Source: UBA6522 sp963664945
GTDB taxonomy: Bacteria; Pseudomonadota; Gammaproteobacteria; Steroidobacterales; Rariloculaceae
Direction: 5' to 3'
DNA length: 64,000 bases
Assembly: GCA_963664945.1 (NCBI GenBank)
Contig: OY761822.1
Location: forward strand, 3,472,001 to 3,536,000
Shown here: positions 32,737 through 40,449 of the stretch, piece after piece
How positions within the stretch are numbered: position 1 is the stretch's first letter
Layout of the letters: each line of letters opens with the position of its first letter
Translations under genes and position numbers: made by a program
The notes under the pieces: model-generated
The model's input: the letters and a program-made list of their open reading frames with translations, nothing else
Told to the model about the DNA's origin: nothing
Database searches by the model: none

Positions 32737-34115
32737 TGAATATCCATAGATTATTGCTCCCGACGGCGGCGCTGGCACTCGCGTTCGCAGCGCCTGTTCA
32801 GGCCCAGGATGCCGAAGTTGCCAGTCTGGACGAACTGCTTGATATCGTTCGTGATGCCGGAGGTCGGGATGCCGCGGCAGAGGAACAGCGGATTCAGGAA
32901 TTCGAGCAGAACCAGGCCAATCAGCAGCAGCTTCTGAACGATGCGAACGCCCGGAGGGCCGCCGAGGAAGCCCGCAGCGCGCGACTGGAGACGACATTCG
33001 AGGAAAACGAGTTGCTGATCGCGGACGTGACCGAACAGCTCAACGTGCGTCTTGGCTCGTTGCGCGAGTTGTTCGGCGTGCTCCAGCAGGTTGCGGGCGA
33101 TGCCCGGGGGCTGTTCGAGGCGTCCCTGACCAACATAGAGTATCCGGAGCGGTCCCAGTTTCTGACCGACCTGGCCGCGAAGATGGGTTCCGGCAGCCAG
33201 CTCGCATCCATTGAGGAAATCGAGCGGTTGTGGTTCGAACTGCAACGCGAAGCGACGGAACTGGGCAAGGTCAAGCGCCTCCCGGATTTCCAGGTGATCG
33301 CGGCCAACGGCGATATCCTCAACGAGGACATCGTGCGCGTCGGCCCGTTCAATATACTGGCCGACGGTCGCTACCTGCAGCGTGACGCGGAAACCAATTC
33401 GGTCAGCGAACTCCAGCGCCAGCCCGAGCAAGGGCGGTTCACGGGCAGCACTTCGGCGATGCTGAGCTCGGGGCCCGGCGATGATTTCGTACGGTTTGGC
33501 CTCGACCCGACGTCAGGACAGATTCTTGGCTTGCTGGTCAGGGAACCGAGCTTCCGGGAGCGGATCAATCAGGGCGGAATCGTGGGCTACATCATTATCA
33601 CGCTGGGTATATTCGGCGTGTTGCTGTCCATCGAACGCCTCATCAGCCTGGGCATCGCCGGCAGAAAGGTGAAGGCTCAGCTCAAGAGCGATACGGCGAG
33701 CGAAAAGAACGCGCTCGGCCGGGTTCTGGGGGCCTACGAGAGCAACAGGGAAGTGGATACGGAGACGCTGGAACTGAAGCTCGGTGAAGCGATTCTCAAG
33801 GAAGTTCCACCGCTGCAACGGGGCATCCTCATCATCAAGGTGATTTCGGTCGTTGCGCCGCTGTTGGGTCTTCTGGGAACAGTGACCGGAATGATCAATA
33901 CCTTCCAGGCGATTACGCTCTTCGGTACCGGCGATCCGACACGAATGGCCGGCGGTATCTCCCAGGCGCTCGTGACCACGCAGTTGGGGCTCTACGTAGC
34001 CGTCCCGACCGTGCTGTTGCATACGGTCGTCAGCGGCCGCAGCCGCGGGATCATCCAGATCCTGCAGGAACAGGCCGCCGGGATCGTCGCGGAGCAGTCC
34101 GAAAGAGCGCACTGA
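32736..34115 (+). CDS. MotA/TolQ/ExbB proton-channel protein with long periplasmic N-terminal domain (TtpC-like)
   Basis: 459 residues. Signal peptide (LLLPTAALALAFAAPVQAQD), a coiled-coil periplasmic domain of about 250 residues (EQRIQEFEQNQANQQQLLND), then three membrane helices at about 278-300, 366-390 and 408-432. The ExbB core is VISVVAPLLGLLGTVTGMIN with TFQAITLFGTGDP and ALVTTQLGLYVAVPTVLLH. The architecture equals TtpC, the extra protein of Vibrio-type TonB2 systems, which works with ExbB2, ExbD2 and TonB2. The start overlaps the DUF3450 stop by one base (TAATG). Confidence 0.9.
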   Translation: MNIHRLLLPTAALALAFAAPVQAQDAEVASLDELLDIVRDAGGRDAAAEEQRIQEFEQNQANQQQLLNDANARRAAEEARSARLETTFEENELLIADVTEQLNVRLGSLRELFGVLQQVAGDARGLFEASLTNIEYPERSQFLTDLAAKMGSGSQLASIEEIERLWFELQREATELGKVKRLPDFQVIAANGDILNEDIVRVGPFNILADGRYLQRDAETNSVSELQRQPEQGRFTGSTSAMLSSGPGDDFVRFGLDPTSGQILGLLVREPSFRERINQGGIVGYIIITLGIFGVLLSIERLISLGIAGRKVKAQLKSDTASEKNALGRVLGAYESNREVDTETLELKLGEAILKEVPPLQRGILIIKVISVVAPLLGLLGTVTGMINTFQAITLFGTGDPTRMAGGISQALVTTQLGLYVAVPTVLLHTVVSGRSRGIIQILQEQAAGIVAEQSERAH

Positions 34116-34116
34116 G

Positions 34117-34644
34117 ATGCAGGCACTGGTTGACGCCTATATCGCCATCCGGGACTTTCTGGAACTCGGAGGCCCGGTTCTGCGGATGATCGGCGTGGTG
34201 ATCCTGGTCATGTGGATTCTCATTCTCGAGCGGCTGATATTCTTCCGGACCGGCCTGAGATCGCTTCGCAAGGAAGCATTCGAGGCCTGGGAGGGCCGCG
34301 GCGAGCGAAAATCCTGGCATGCGCACCAGATCCGCACAGCGATGATTTCCAAGGTGTCCGAGGCCGCCAACAGCGGCCTGCCCATGATCCAGACCCTGGT
34401 CGCGCTGTGTCCGCTGATGGGTCTGCTGGGCACCGTGACCGGAATGATCGCGGTGTTCGAGGTCATGGCGGTTTCCGGCACGGGCAACCCCCGGTCCATG
34501 GCTTCGGGCGTCTCCATGGCGACCATCCCGACCATGGCCGGCATGGTGGGCGCACTTTCCGGGGTATTTCTGGTCACCGTTCTCACCCGTACCGCGAAAC
34601 GAAGCGTCCAGAAACTTGAAGACGGCATGACCATGGATCACTAG
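34117..34644 (+). CDS. ExbB-type proton channel subunit (TonB2 system)
   Basis: 175 residues, the short ExbB2 form. Membrane helices at about 22-43 (MIGVVILVMWILILERLIFF), 90-115 (TLVALCPLMGLLGTVTGMIA, VFEVMA) and 132-155 (MATIPTMAGMVGALSGVFLV). It forms the pentameric channel around ExbD that uses the proton gradient to energise TonB. It follows the TtpC-like gene by one base, so the cluster has two different MotA/TolQ/ExbB proteins. Confidence 0.92.
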   Translation: MQALVDAYIAIRDFLELGGPVLRMIGVVILVMWILILERLIFFRTGLRSLRKEAFEAWEGRGERKSWHAHQIRTAMISKVSEAANSGLPMIQTLVALCPLMGLLGTVTGMIAVFEVMAVSGTGNPRSMASGVSMATIPTMAGMVGALSGVFLVTVLTRTAKRSVQKLEDGMTMDH

Positions 34645-34659
34645 TCGGGCGGGGTTGCA

Positions 34660-34682
34660 TATACCTAGAAACGTGAGGTATA
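34660..34682 (+). other. Hairpin between exbB and the first exbD
   Basis: TATACCT (34660-34666) and AGGTATA (34676-34682) pair with a 9-base loop. No T-run follows. It may adjust mRNA stability or stoichiometry between ExbB and ExbD. Confidence 0.4.
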
Positions 34683-34712
34683 GTCGCAGGCAAGCTTGAG
34701 TGAGGAGGAACA

Positions 34713-35126
34713 GTGAGGAAACACATCACTAACATCAGGGTTGAGAACGAGGAAAACGAAATCAATCTCACGCCCATGCTGGACGTTGTGTTCATCATGT
34801 TGATCTTCTTCATCGTCACCGCGAGCTTTCTGCGGGAAGCCGGCCTCGACACAAACCGCCCGGACCAGGACCAGCCCGTTCAGACCCAGGACGAGGAAGG
34901 GGCAATTCTGATTATCGTCGACGAAACCGACGACATCTGGATCGATAACCGGATAATCGATCCCAGGGCGGTTCGCCCCAACATCCAGCGGCTCCACGCC
35001 GAGAACCCTGACAGACCTGTCGTCGTGCAGGTCAGCGCCTCATCCCGCGCCGAGACACTCGTGACCGTGATGGACGCCTCCCGCCAGGCGGACGTGTACG
35101 ACATTTCCATTGCCGAGGCGCCGTGA
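34713..35126 (+). CDS. ExbD/TolR-family protein, copy 1
   Basis: 137 residues. One membrane helix with the essential proton-carrying aspartate (INLTPMLDVVFIMLIFFIVT), then a periplasmic TolR-like domain (ILIIVDETDDIWIDNRIIDP, NPDRPVVVQVSASSRAETLV). Starts at GTG 34713 with GAGGAGGAA just upstream. It forms the stalk inside the ExbB pentamer. Confidence 0.93.
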   Translation: MRKHITNIRVENEENEINLTPMLDVVFIMLIFFIVTASFLREAGLDTNRPDQDQPVQTQDEEGAILIIVDETDDIWIDNRIIDPRAVRPNIQRLHAENPDRPVVVQVSASSRAETLVTVMDASRQADVYDISIAEAP

Positions 35127-35167
35127 GCAGTGGAACAAATCGACCGGTTTTGAAGGAGCAGTAAGCC

Positions 35168-35575
35168 ATGCGAGATTCCGTTTCCGAGTCAATGGCCGAG
35201 GAAGAAGCCGAAATCAATCTCACTCCCATGCTGGATGTGGTTTTCATCATGCTGATCTTCTTCATCGTCACCGCCGTTTTTGTAAAGGAACCGGGAATTC
35301 TGGTGGACCGGCCCCAGGCCGTCACAGCCGAGATTCCCGACGGCGGCTCGATCTTTATCGCGGTCAGCTCAAACAACGAATATTGGATCGACCAGCGCAA
35401 CGTGGACCTGGCTGGATTGAAGCCGATCGTCGAACGCATGCACAGGGAGACTCCGGAAGGGGGCGTGGTTATCCAGGCGGATAACGAGGCGCAGAACGAA
35501 TACGTCATCGCAGCGATGGATCTCGCCAAGGAGGTGGGCATCGACGAGGTGACTCTGGCGGCGGTGGTACCATAG
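35168..35575 (+). CDS. ExbD/TolR-family protein, copy 2
   Basis: 135 residues, clearly a paralogue of the gene 41 bases upstream: INLTPMLDVVFIMLIFFIVT recurs identically, followed by a different periplasmic half (AVFVKEPGILVDRPQAVTAE, GGVVIQADNEAQNEYVIAAM). Two adjacent ExbD genes suggest a mixed ExbD dimer or two alternative complexes. ATG preceded by GGAGCAG. Confidence 0.93.
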   Translation: MRDSVSESMAEEEAEINLTPMLDVVFIMLIFFIVTAVFVKEPGILVDRPQAVTAEIPDGGSIFIAVSSNNEYWIDQRNVDLAGLKPIVERMHRETPEGGVVIQADNEAQNEYVIAAMDLAKEVGIDEVTLAAVVP

Positions 35576-35669
35576 TGCGTCGCCGAGATTTTTCCGGTGA
35601 CGCGGGTGGCGTCGCGCCGATGAGCTCAGAAGAGCGCCTGGACCAGGATCGCACAATGGAGGAGATGTC

Positions 35670-36269
35670 ATGATTGCCCGATTTACTGTCGCCGTAGCCT
35701 TCGGGGGCGCCGTCACATTCGGCCTGTTGTTCATCATGCAGTTGCTGATTGCGACCGGAGAGGAAGCGGTCACCGATGCCGAACGCTTCAGAATGGATGA
35801 ATTCGTGCGCGTGGAACGCAACGAAGTCGTCGAGACCAAGAAGCAGAAGCCCGAGAAGCCGCCCGAGCCGGAGGTTCCGCCGGAGATGCCTGAACCGCAG
35901 AACTCCAACCAGTTCGACAATTCGATGTCCGTCTCCGTTTCCGCCCCGACCACGCAGGTCGACCTCAACGTTTCCGGTGTCGGTTTCGGCGTCAGCGACG
36001 GCGAGTACCTGCCCATCGTCAAGGTGGCGCCGGTTTACCCCTCAAGGGCGCTTTCCCGGGGTCTTGAAGGTTATGTCATCGTGGAATTCACGGTCACCCA
36101 GACCGGGGCCGTGAAAGACGTGTTCGTCGTGGAGTCCACCAGCAGCCTGTTCGAGCGGGCGGCAACGGAAGCGGCCTACAAGTTCAAGTACAAGCCTCGC
36201 GTCATCGATGGAGTTGCAGTCGAGGTGCCCGGAGTCCGGAACAAGATCACCTTCGAGATCACCCAGTAG
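35670..36269 (+). CDS. TonB-family energy transducer
   Basis: 199 residues. An N-terminal membrane anchor (VAVAFGGAVTFGLLFIMQLL), a proline/charged periplasmic linker (KKQKPEKPPEPEVPPEMPEP) and the C-terminal TonB domain (PIVKVAPVYPSRALSRGLEG, YVIVEFTVTQTGAVKDVFVV, YKFKYKPRVIDG). It contacts TonB boxes of outer-membrane receptors. The linker is short, as in TonB2-type proteins, which agrees with the TtpC-like component upstream. No receptor gene is in the window. Confidence 0.92.
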   Translation: MIARFTVAVAFGGAVTFGLLFIMQLLIATGEEAVTDAERFRMDEFVRVERNEVVETKKQKPEKPPEPEVPPEMPEPQNSNQFDNSMSVSVSAPTTQVDLNVSGVGFGVSDGEYLPIVKVAPVYPSRALSRGLEGYVIVEFTVTQTGAVKDVFVVESTSSLFERAATEAAYKFKYKPRVIDGVAVEVPGVRNKITFEITQ

Positions 36270-36285
36270 CGGGAGGGCACAGCAC

Positions 36286-37599
36286 ATGCGTGGTACCCGA
36301 GCATTACCTTTCCTGTTGGCCACTGCGCTCGGCGCGGTGCTCGCTGCTCCTGCCGCCTTCTCCCAGGGCATGGGCGGCATGCAAGGCGGAGAAGGGAGCG
36401 CTGCCGAAGAGGCCCAGACCCGCCGGACGCCTGCCATGCGCGAGCGCGTCTATACACGGCTCGCCGAGGCGCAGGAGTGCGCCGAGATGGACGACATCGA
36501 GTGTGCCCAGCAGAGATTGGCGCAAGTGCGCGACATGGATGACCTGAACAGCTATGAAACGGCGCAGATGTGGAACTTCTACGCGTTCATCTATTTCGGT
36601 CAGGACAACTACAGGGAAGCCATTCGCGCCTACGAGATGGTCCTCCAGCAGCCTGAACTGCCGCTGGGCATGGAAACCACCACCATGTACACGCTGTGCC
36701 AGCTCTACTTCCAGCAGGAGCGTTATGACGATTCGCTGGGGATGCTGGATCGCTGGTTCGATCTGTCGGAAGATCCGGGTGCCGAACCATATGTGCTCAG
36801 AGCCCAGATCTTCTATTCCCTGCAACGGTACCGGGAAGGCATCGAGCCGGTCAGGGAGGCGATTCGGATCAACGAGCAACTGGAACGGGAACCGCAGGAA
36901 AACTGGTACCGCTTGCTGAACGTCTTCTACTATGAGCTGGAGGACTACGAAAACGTCATCGACGTGCTCCGGACCATGATCGAGATATGGCCCAAGCGGG
37001 AATATTTCGTTCAGCTATCGGCCATGTACGGGCAGGAAGGCGATGACACCGCGCAGTTGGCCCTTTACCACGTCGCCTATGAAGCCGGATGGCTGACCCG
37101 CGGCAACGAGCTCATTCAAATGGCGCAATTGCTGCTCCAGGCAGACGTGCCCATCCAGGCGGCCCATATCATTCAGGCGGGGCTCGACGAAGGCACCGTC
37201 GAGTCGAACGAGCGCAACTGGCGATTGCTGGCCCAGTCCTGGCAGCTCGCGCAGGAAGACGTCCAGGCGGTCCCCGCGCTGACGCGCGCGGCGGGATTGG
37301 CCGAGGATGGAACCATCGACATCAACCTGGCACAGTCCTACCAGAATCTCTACGAATGGGATGCCTGTGTCGATGCGGCCCGGGAAGGCATCCGAAAGGG
37401 CGAGCTTCGCCGCGAGGATCAGGCCTACATGATCCTCGGCGCGTGCCTGTTCGAGCTGAAGGAATACACCGCGGCGCGGAATGCGTTCGAAGAGGCAGCC
37501 GACGACGAACGCAGCCGCAACAATGCCCGAAGCTGGATCCAGTACGTCGATTCCGAACAGACCAGGGACGAGGAACTGGCCGCGGCTCTGGCCCGTTAG
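36286..37599 (+). CDS. Periplasmic tetratricopeptide-repeat protein of the TonB cluster
   Basis: 437 residues. Signal peptide (LPFLLATALGAVLAAPAAFS), then helical repeats of TPR type over almost the whole length (NFYAFIYFGQDNYREAIRAY, YTLCQLYFQQERYDDSLGML, MILGACLFELKEYTAARNAF). The ATG at 36286 has GGGAGG at suitable distance and lies 16 bases after tonB. TPR genes close similar DUF3450-ExbB-ExbD-TonB clusters; the protein is likely a scaffold in the periplasm. It ends just before an intrinsic terminator-like hairpin, so it is the last gene of the unit. Confidence 0.88.
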   Translation: MRGTRALPFLLATALGAVLAAPAAFSQGMGGMQGGEGSAAEEAQTRRTPAMRERVYTRLAEAQECAEMDDIECAQQRLAQVRDMDDLNSYETAQMWNFYAFIYFGQDNYREAIRAYEMVLQQPELPLGMETTTMYTLCQLYFQQERYDDSLGMLDRWFDLSEDPGAEPYVLRAQIFYSLQRYREGIEPVREAIRINEQLEREPQENWYRLLNVFYYELEDYENVIDVLRTMIEIWPKREYFVQLSAMYGQEGDDTAQLALYHVAYEAGWLTRGNELIQMAQLLLQADVPIQAAHIIQAGLDEGTVESNERNWRLLAQSWQLAQEDVQAVPALTRAAGLAEDGTIDINLAQSYQNLYEWDACVDAAREGIRKGELRREDQAYMILGACLFELKEYTAARNAFEEAADDERSRNNARSWIQYVDSEQTRDEELAAALAR

Positions 37600-37626
37600 A
37601 CCGTCCTTTAACCGAACCGTTTATTG

Positions 37627-37653
37627 CCGCCCGCGAATTCCGCGGGCGGTTTG
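37627..37653 (+). terminator. Terminator-like hairpin after the TonB cluster
   Basis: CCGCCCGCG (37627-37635) pairs perfectly with CGCGGGCGG (37641-37649), loop AATTC, followed by TTTG. The T-run is short, so termination may be partial. Confidence 0.75.
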
Positions 37654-37678
37654 ACATTTGAACAGGAGTTTTCAGATC

Positions 37679-38164
37679 ATGGCTATCAGCGCAGGCGATT
37701 CCGTACCCCAGGGCACATTCACCAGAATGGGTGATGAAGGGCCCGAGCCCGTGACCGCGGATGCCCTCTTCAAGGGCAGGAAAGTCGTGTTTTTCGCTGT
37801 CCCGGGAGCGTTCACGCCCACCTGTGCCATGCAGCATCTGCCCGGCTATCAGCGCGATGCCGCTTCCATCAGGACCAGGGGCGTCGACGCGATCGCATGC
37901 ATGGCGGTCAATGACGTCTTCGTGATGGACGCCTGGGCGAAGTCGGCGGAAACCGGAGATGACGTGATCATGCTGGCCGACGGAAACGGAGACTATGCCG
38001 CCGCGCTGGGGCTCTCCTGGGACCTGTCGGGGCTTGGCCTGGGTACCCGAAGCCAGCGCTTTTCCATGATCGTGGACGATGGCGTGGTGACGCACCTGAA
38101 TGTTGAGCCGCCGGGCGAATTCGGCATCAGCGCCTCGGAGAAAATCCTCGATCAACTCGGCTGA
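37679..38164 (+). CDS. Peroxiredoxin, Prx5 type
   Basis: 161 residues of the AhpC/TSA superfamily. The peroxidatic cysteine is in FFAVPGAFTPTCAMQHLPGY, with the Prx5-typical GVDAIACMAVNDVFVMDAW and ADGNGDYAAALGLSWDLSG. It reduces hydrogen peroxide and organic peroxides with thiol donors. The ATG at 37679 fits homologues; AGGAG lies 11 bases upstream. It follows the TonB terminator and is probably a separate unit. Confidence 0.92.
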   Translation: MAISAGDSVPQGTFTRMGDEGPEPVTADALFKGRKVVFFAVPGAFTPTCAMQHLPGYQRDAASIRTRGVDAIACMAVNDVFVMDAWAKSAETGDDVIMLADGNGDYAAALGLSWDLSGLGLGTRSQRFSMIVDDGVVTHLNVEPPGEFGISASEKILDQLG

Positions 38165-38198
38165 GTCCGGGTGTCCTCCCTGATTCGAAGGCGCGGCC

Positions 38199-39044
38199 AT
38201 GGCGTCACCCATGATTTCACCGGCCGCACTGTCCAGGAGGCTGGGCGACCCCTCCTGGGTCATCGTCGATTGCCGATTCGTACTCACCGAACCCCGCGCA
38301 GGCCGTTCCGCCTATCGTCGCGGCCACATCCCGGGCGCCCGGTATGCCCACCTGGACAACGACCTTGCCCGGACTCCCGGCCCGGGAGAAGGGCGTCACC
38401 CGCTACCGGAGGTAAAGGAATTTGCCGCTACGCTCGGGGCCTGGGGAATCTCCAACGAGAGCAACGTGGTCGTCTACGACGACGTTTCAGGGGCTATCGC
38501 AGCGCGGCTCTGGTGGATGCTGCGGTGGGCAGGGCACGGCGCCGCGTATGTCCTTGACGGCGGTCTGGGCGCCTGGGAAGCAGCCGGTCTGCCCCTGAAC
38601 CGGGAAGGTCCCCGAGTGCACCCGGAGCGATACGCAGTGCGGCAGGTGCGCGGCGACTGGGTGATTTCGACGGATCGGCTACCGGCGGAGCTGGAAAATG
38701 GCGCGGCGCTGTTGGACGCCCGGTCGCCGGAACGGTTTCGGGGTGAAGCCGAGCCCATCGACCCCATTGCCGGCCACATCCCGGGCGCCGTCAACTGGCC
38801 GTTTACCGATGGGATACAGCCGGATGGGAACATGCGCCCGGGCGGCGAACTCCATGCCAGCCTGAAACACCTCGCGGATCAACCCGGAGGGCTCATCGCC
38901 ATGTGTGGATCCGGAGTGACCGCATGCCACCTCCTGCTGGCGGCCTCTTCCGCGGGCCTCGGTGACGGCCGCGTCTATATCGGCTCCTGGAGCGAGTGGA
39001 TTCGCGACCCCGGGCGACCGGTCGCAACCGGTGCCGGGTCCTGA
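38199..39044 (+). CDS. Sulfurtransferase with two rhodanese domains (SseA/TST type)
   Basis: 281 residues. The first rhodanese domain (WVIVDCRFVLTEPRAGRSAY, RRGHIPGARYAHLDNDLA) is inactive, as usual; the second carries the catalytic cysteine loop in MCGSGVTACHLLLAAS. CGSGVTA is the 3-mercaptopyruvate-type loop rather than the CRxGxx of thiosulfate sulfurtransferases, so mercaptopyruvate is the likelier donor. It lies 34 bases after the peroxiredoxin gene, which hints at joint thiol or oxidative-stress function. Confidence 0.9.
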   Translation: MASPMISPAALSRRLGDPSWVIVDCRFVLTEPRAGRSAYRRGHIPGARYAHLDNDLARTPGPGEGRHPLPEVKEFAATLGAWGISNESNVVVYDDVSGAIAARLWWMLRWAGHGAAYVLDGGLGAWEAAGLPLNREGPRVHPERYAVRQVRGDWVISTDRLPAELENGAALLDARSPERFRGEAEPIDPIAGHIPGAVNWPFTDGIQPDGNMRPGGELHASLKHLADQPGGLIAMCGSGVTACHLLLAASSAGLGDGRVYIGSWSEWIRDPGRPVATGAGS

Positions 39045-39175
39045 CATAACGGGGAAAAGAGACTCTCGGACGCCGGTCTTGCCGCATTTGCGACGAGTTT
39101 CAGCGACGAGTTTCAGTTGGAGTTTGGCGCTCAATGTGTTAAAGCACTCCCGTAAATCCCCGCCAGGACCACGTT

Positions 39176-40426
39176 GTGCCGCATTACTCCAACATCGCGC
39201 CCGGTAAATCGCTCAAATCCGTTCGTTACGAGATCCGCGGCCGCCTGGCCAGGCGAGCGCTGGAATTGGAGCGGCAGGGCTATGAAATCATTTCCCTGAA
39301 CATCGGCAATCCGGGCATCTACGGATTTCGAACGCCCGAAACGATGCGCCTGGCCATGATCGAGAACCTGGGCTCCAGCGAGGCGTACTGCGGGCAGAAG
39401 GGAATTTTCCCGGCCCGCGAGGCCGTGGTCATGCGCCAGCAAGGCCGCGGCGTCATGGACACGACGGCCGAAGAGGTCTTCATGGGCAACGGCGTCAGCG
39501 AACTGATCGATCTGACGCTTCGGGCGCTGCTCAATTCCGGGGACGAAGTGTTGATCCCCAGCCCCGATTACCCGCTTTGGACCGCCGCGACCGTACTCAA
39601 TGGCGGCAAGGCGGTCTATTACCCCTGTCCCGAACAAAACGGGTACATGCCCGACGTCGATGCGGTGGAGAAGCTGATCACCGGCAAGACCCGGGCCATC
39701 GTCATCATCAATCCCAACAATCCTACCGGCGCCGTCTACAGCCGGGACTGTCTGAGCCGTTTGGCCGGGATCGCCGAAAAGCATGATCTGTTGATACTGG
39801 CTGACGAAATCTACGACCAGATGATTTATGGAGATGCCGAATTCGTGCCCATGGCGACGCTGTGCTCCAGTTCGCTGTGCGCGACGTTCAGCGGGCTCTC
39901 CAAGGTGTACCGGGCTTGCGGCTACCGGGTGGGGTGGGTGGCTTTCAGCGGCGCCCTGGACCGCTCGGGCGAACTGCTGGAAGCGATGGACCTGTTGGCG
40001 GCATTGCGGCTGTGCAGCAACGTGCCCGGGCAATGGGCGGTCCAGACCGCCCTGGGCGGTTACCAGAGCATACGCAAGCTGTGCTCCAGCGGGGGGCGGT
40101 TGTTCCAGTCCCGTCAAGCCGTCGTATCGGCGGTGGAGGCAAGCGGGTACCTGACCCTGGTTCCCCCCGATGGCGCAATGTATGCGTTCATCGGCGTCGA
40201 TACCCGGCAGTTCCCGGGATTCGATGACGAAGCGTTCTGCATGGAGTTGCTGGAGCAGCAGCATGTGTTGGTCGCGCCAGGTTCCAGCTTCAACGTCGGC
40301 TATCGGAGCCACTTCAGGATTACCTCGCTCGCCGATGAAGACATGATCGACGAGGTATTCTGGCGCATCCACAATGTCCTGAATCACATGGCCAGGCGAC
40401 CGCCCAGGCTGAAGTCGGCGCCATAG
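39176..40426 (+). CDS. alaA: Glutamate-pyruvate (alanine) aminotransferase, AlaA family
   Basis: 416 residues, class I PLP aminotransferase. The N terminus SLKSVRYEIRGRLARRALEL and GYEIISLNIGNPGIYGFRTP, GNGVSELIDLTLRALLN, SPDYPLWTAA, INPNNPTGAVYS, LADEIYDQMIYGD, the PLP lysine in FSGLSKVYRACGYRVGW and RITSLADE match AlaA, which makes alanine from pyruvate and glutamate. It starts at GTG 39176. The 131 bases upstream have only a short tandem repeat (GACGAGTTTCAGC twice). Confidence 0.9.
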   Translation: MPHYSNIAPGKSLKSVRYEIRGRLARRALELERQGYEIISLNIGNPGIYGFRTPETMRLAMIENLGSSEAYCGQKGIFPAREAVVMRQQGRGVMDTTAEEVFMGNGVSELIDLTLRALLNSGDEVLIPSPDYPLWTAATVLNGGKAVYYPCPEQNGYMPDVDAVEKLITGKTRAIVIINPNNPTGAVYSRDCLSRLAGIAEKHDLLILADEIYDQMIYGDAEFVPMATLCSSSLCATFSGLSKVYRACGYRVGWVAFSGALDRSGELLEAMDLLAALRLCSNVPGQWAVQTALGGYQSIRKLCSSGGRLFQSRQAVVSAVEASGYLTLVPPDGAMYAFIGVDTRQFPGFDDEAFCMELLEQQHVLVAPGSSFNVGYRSHFRITSLADEDMIDEVFWRIHNVLNHMARRPPRLKSAP

Positions 40427-40449
40427 GAATCGTTCAGTAATCGACCCCG

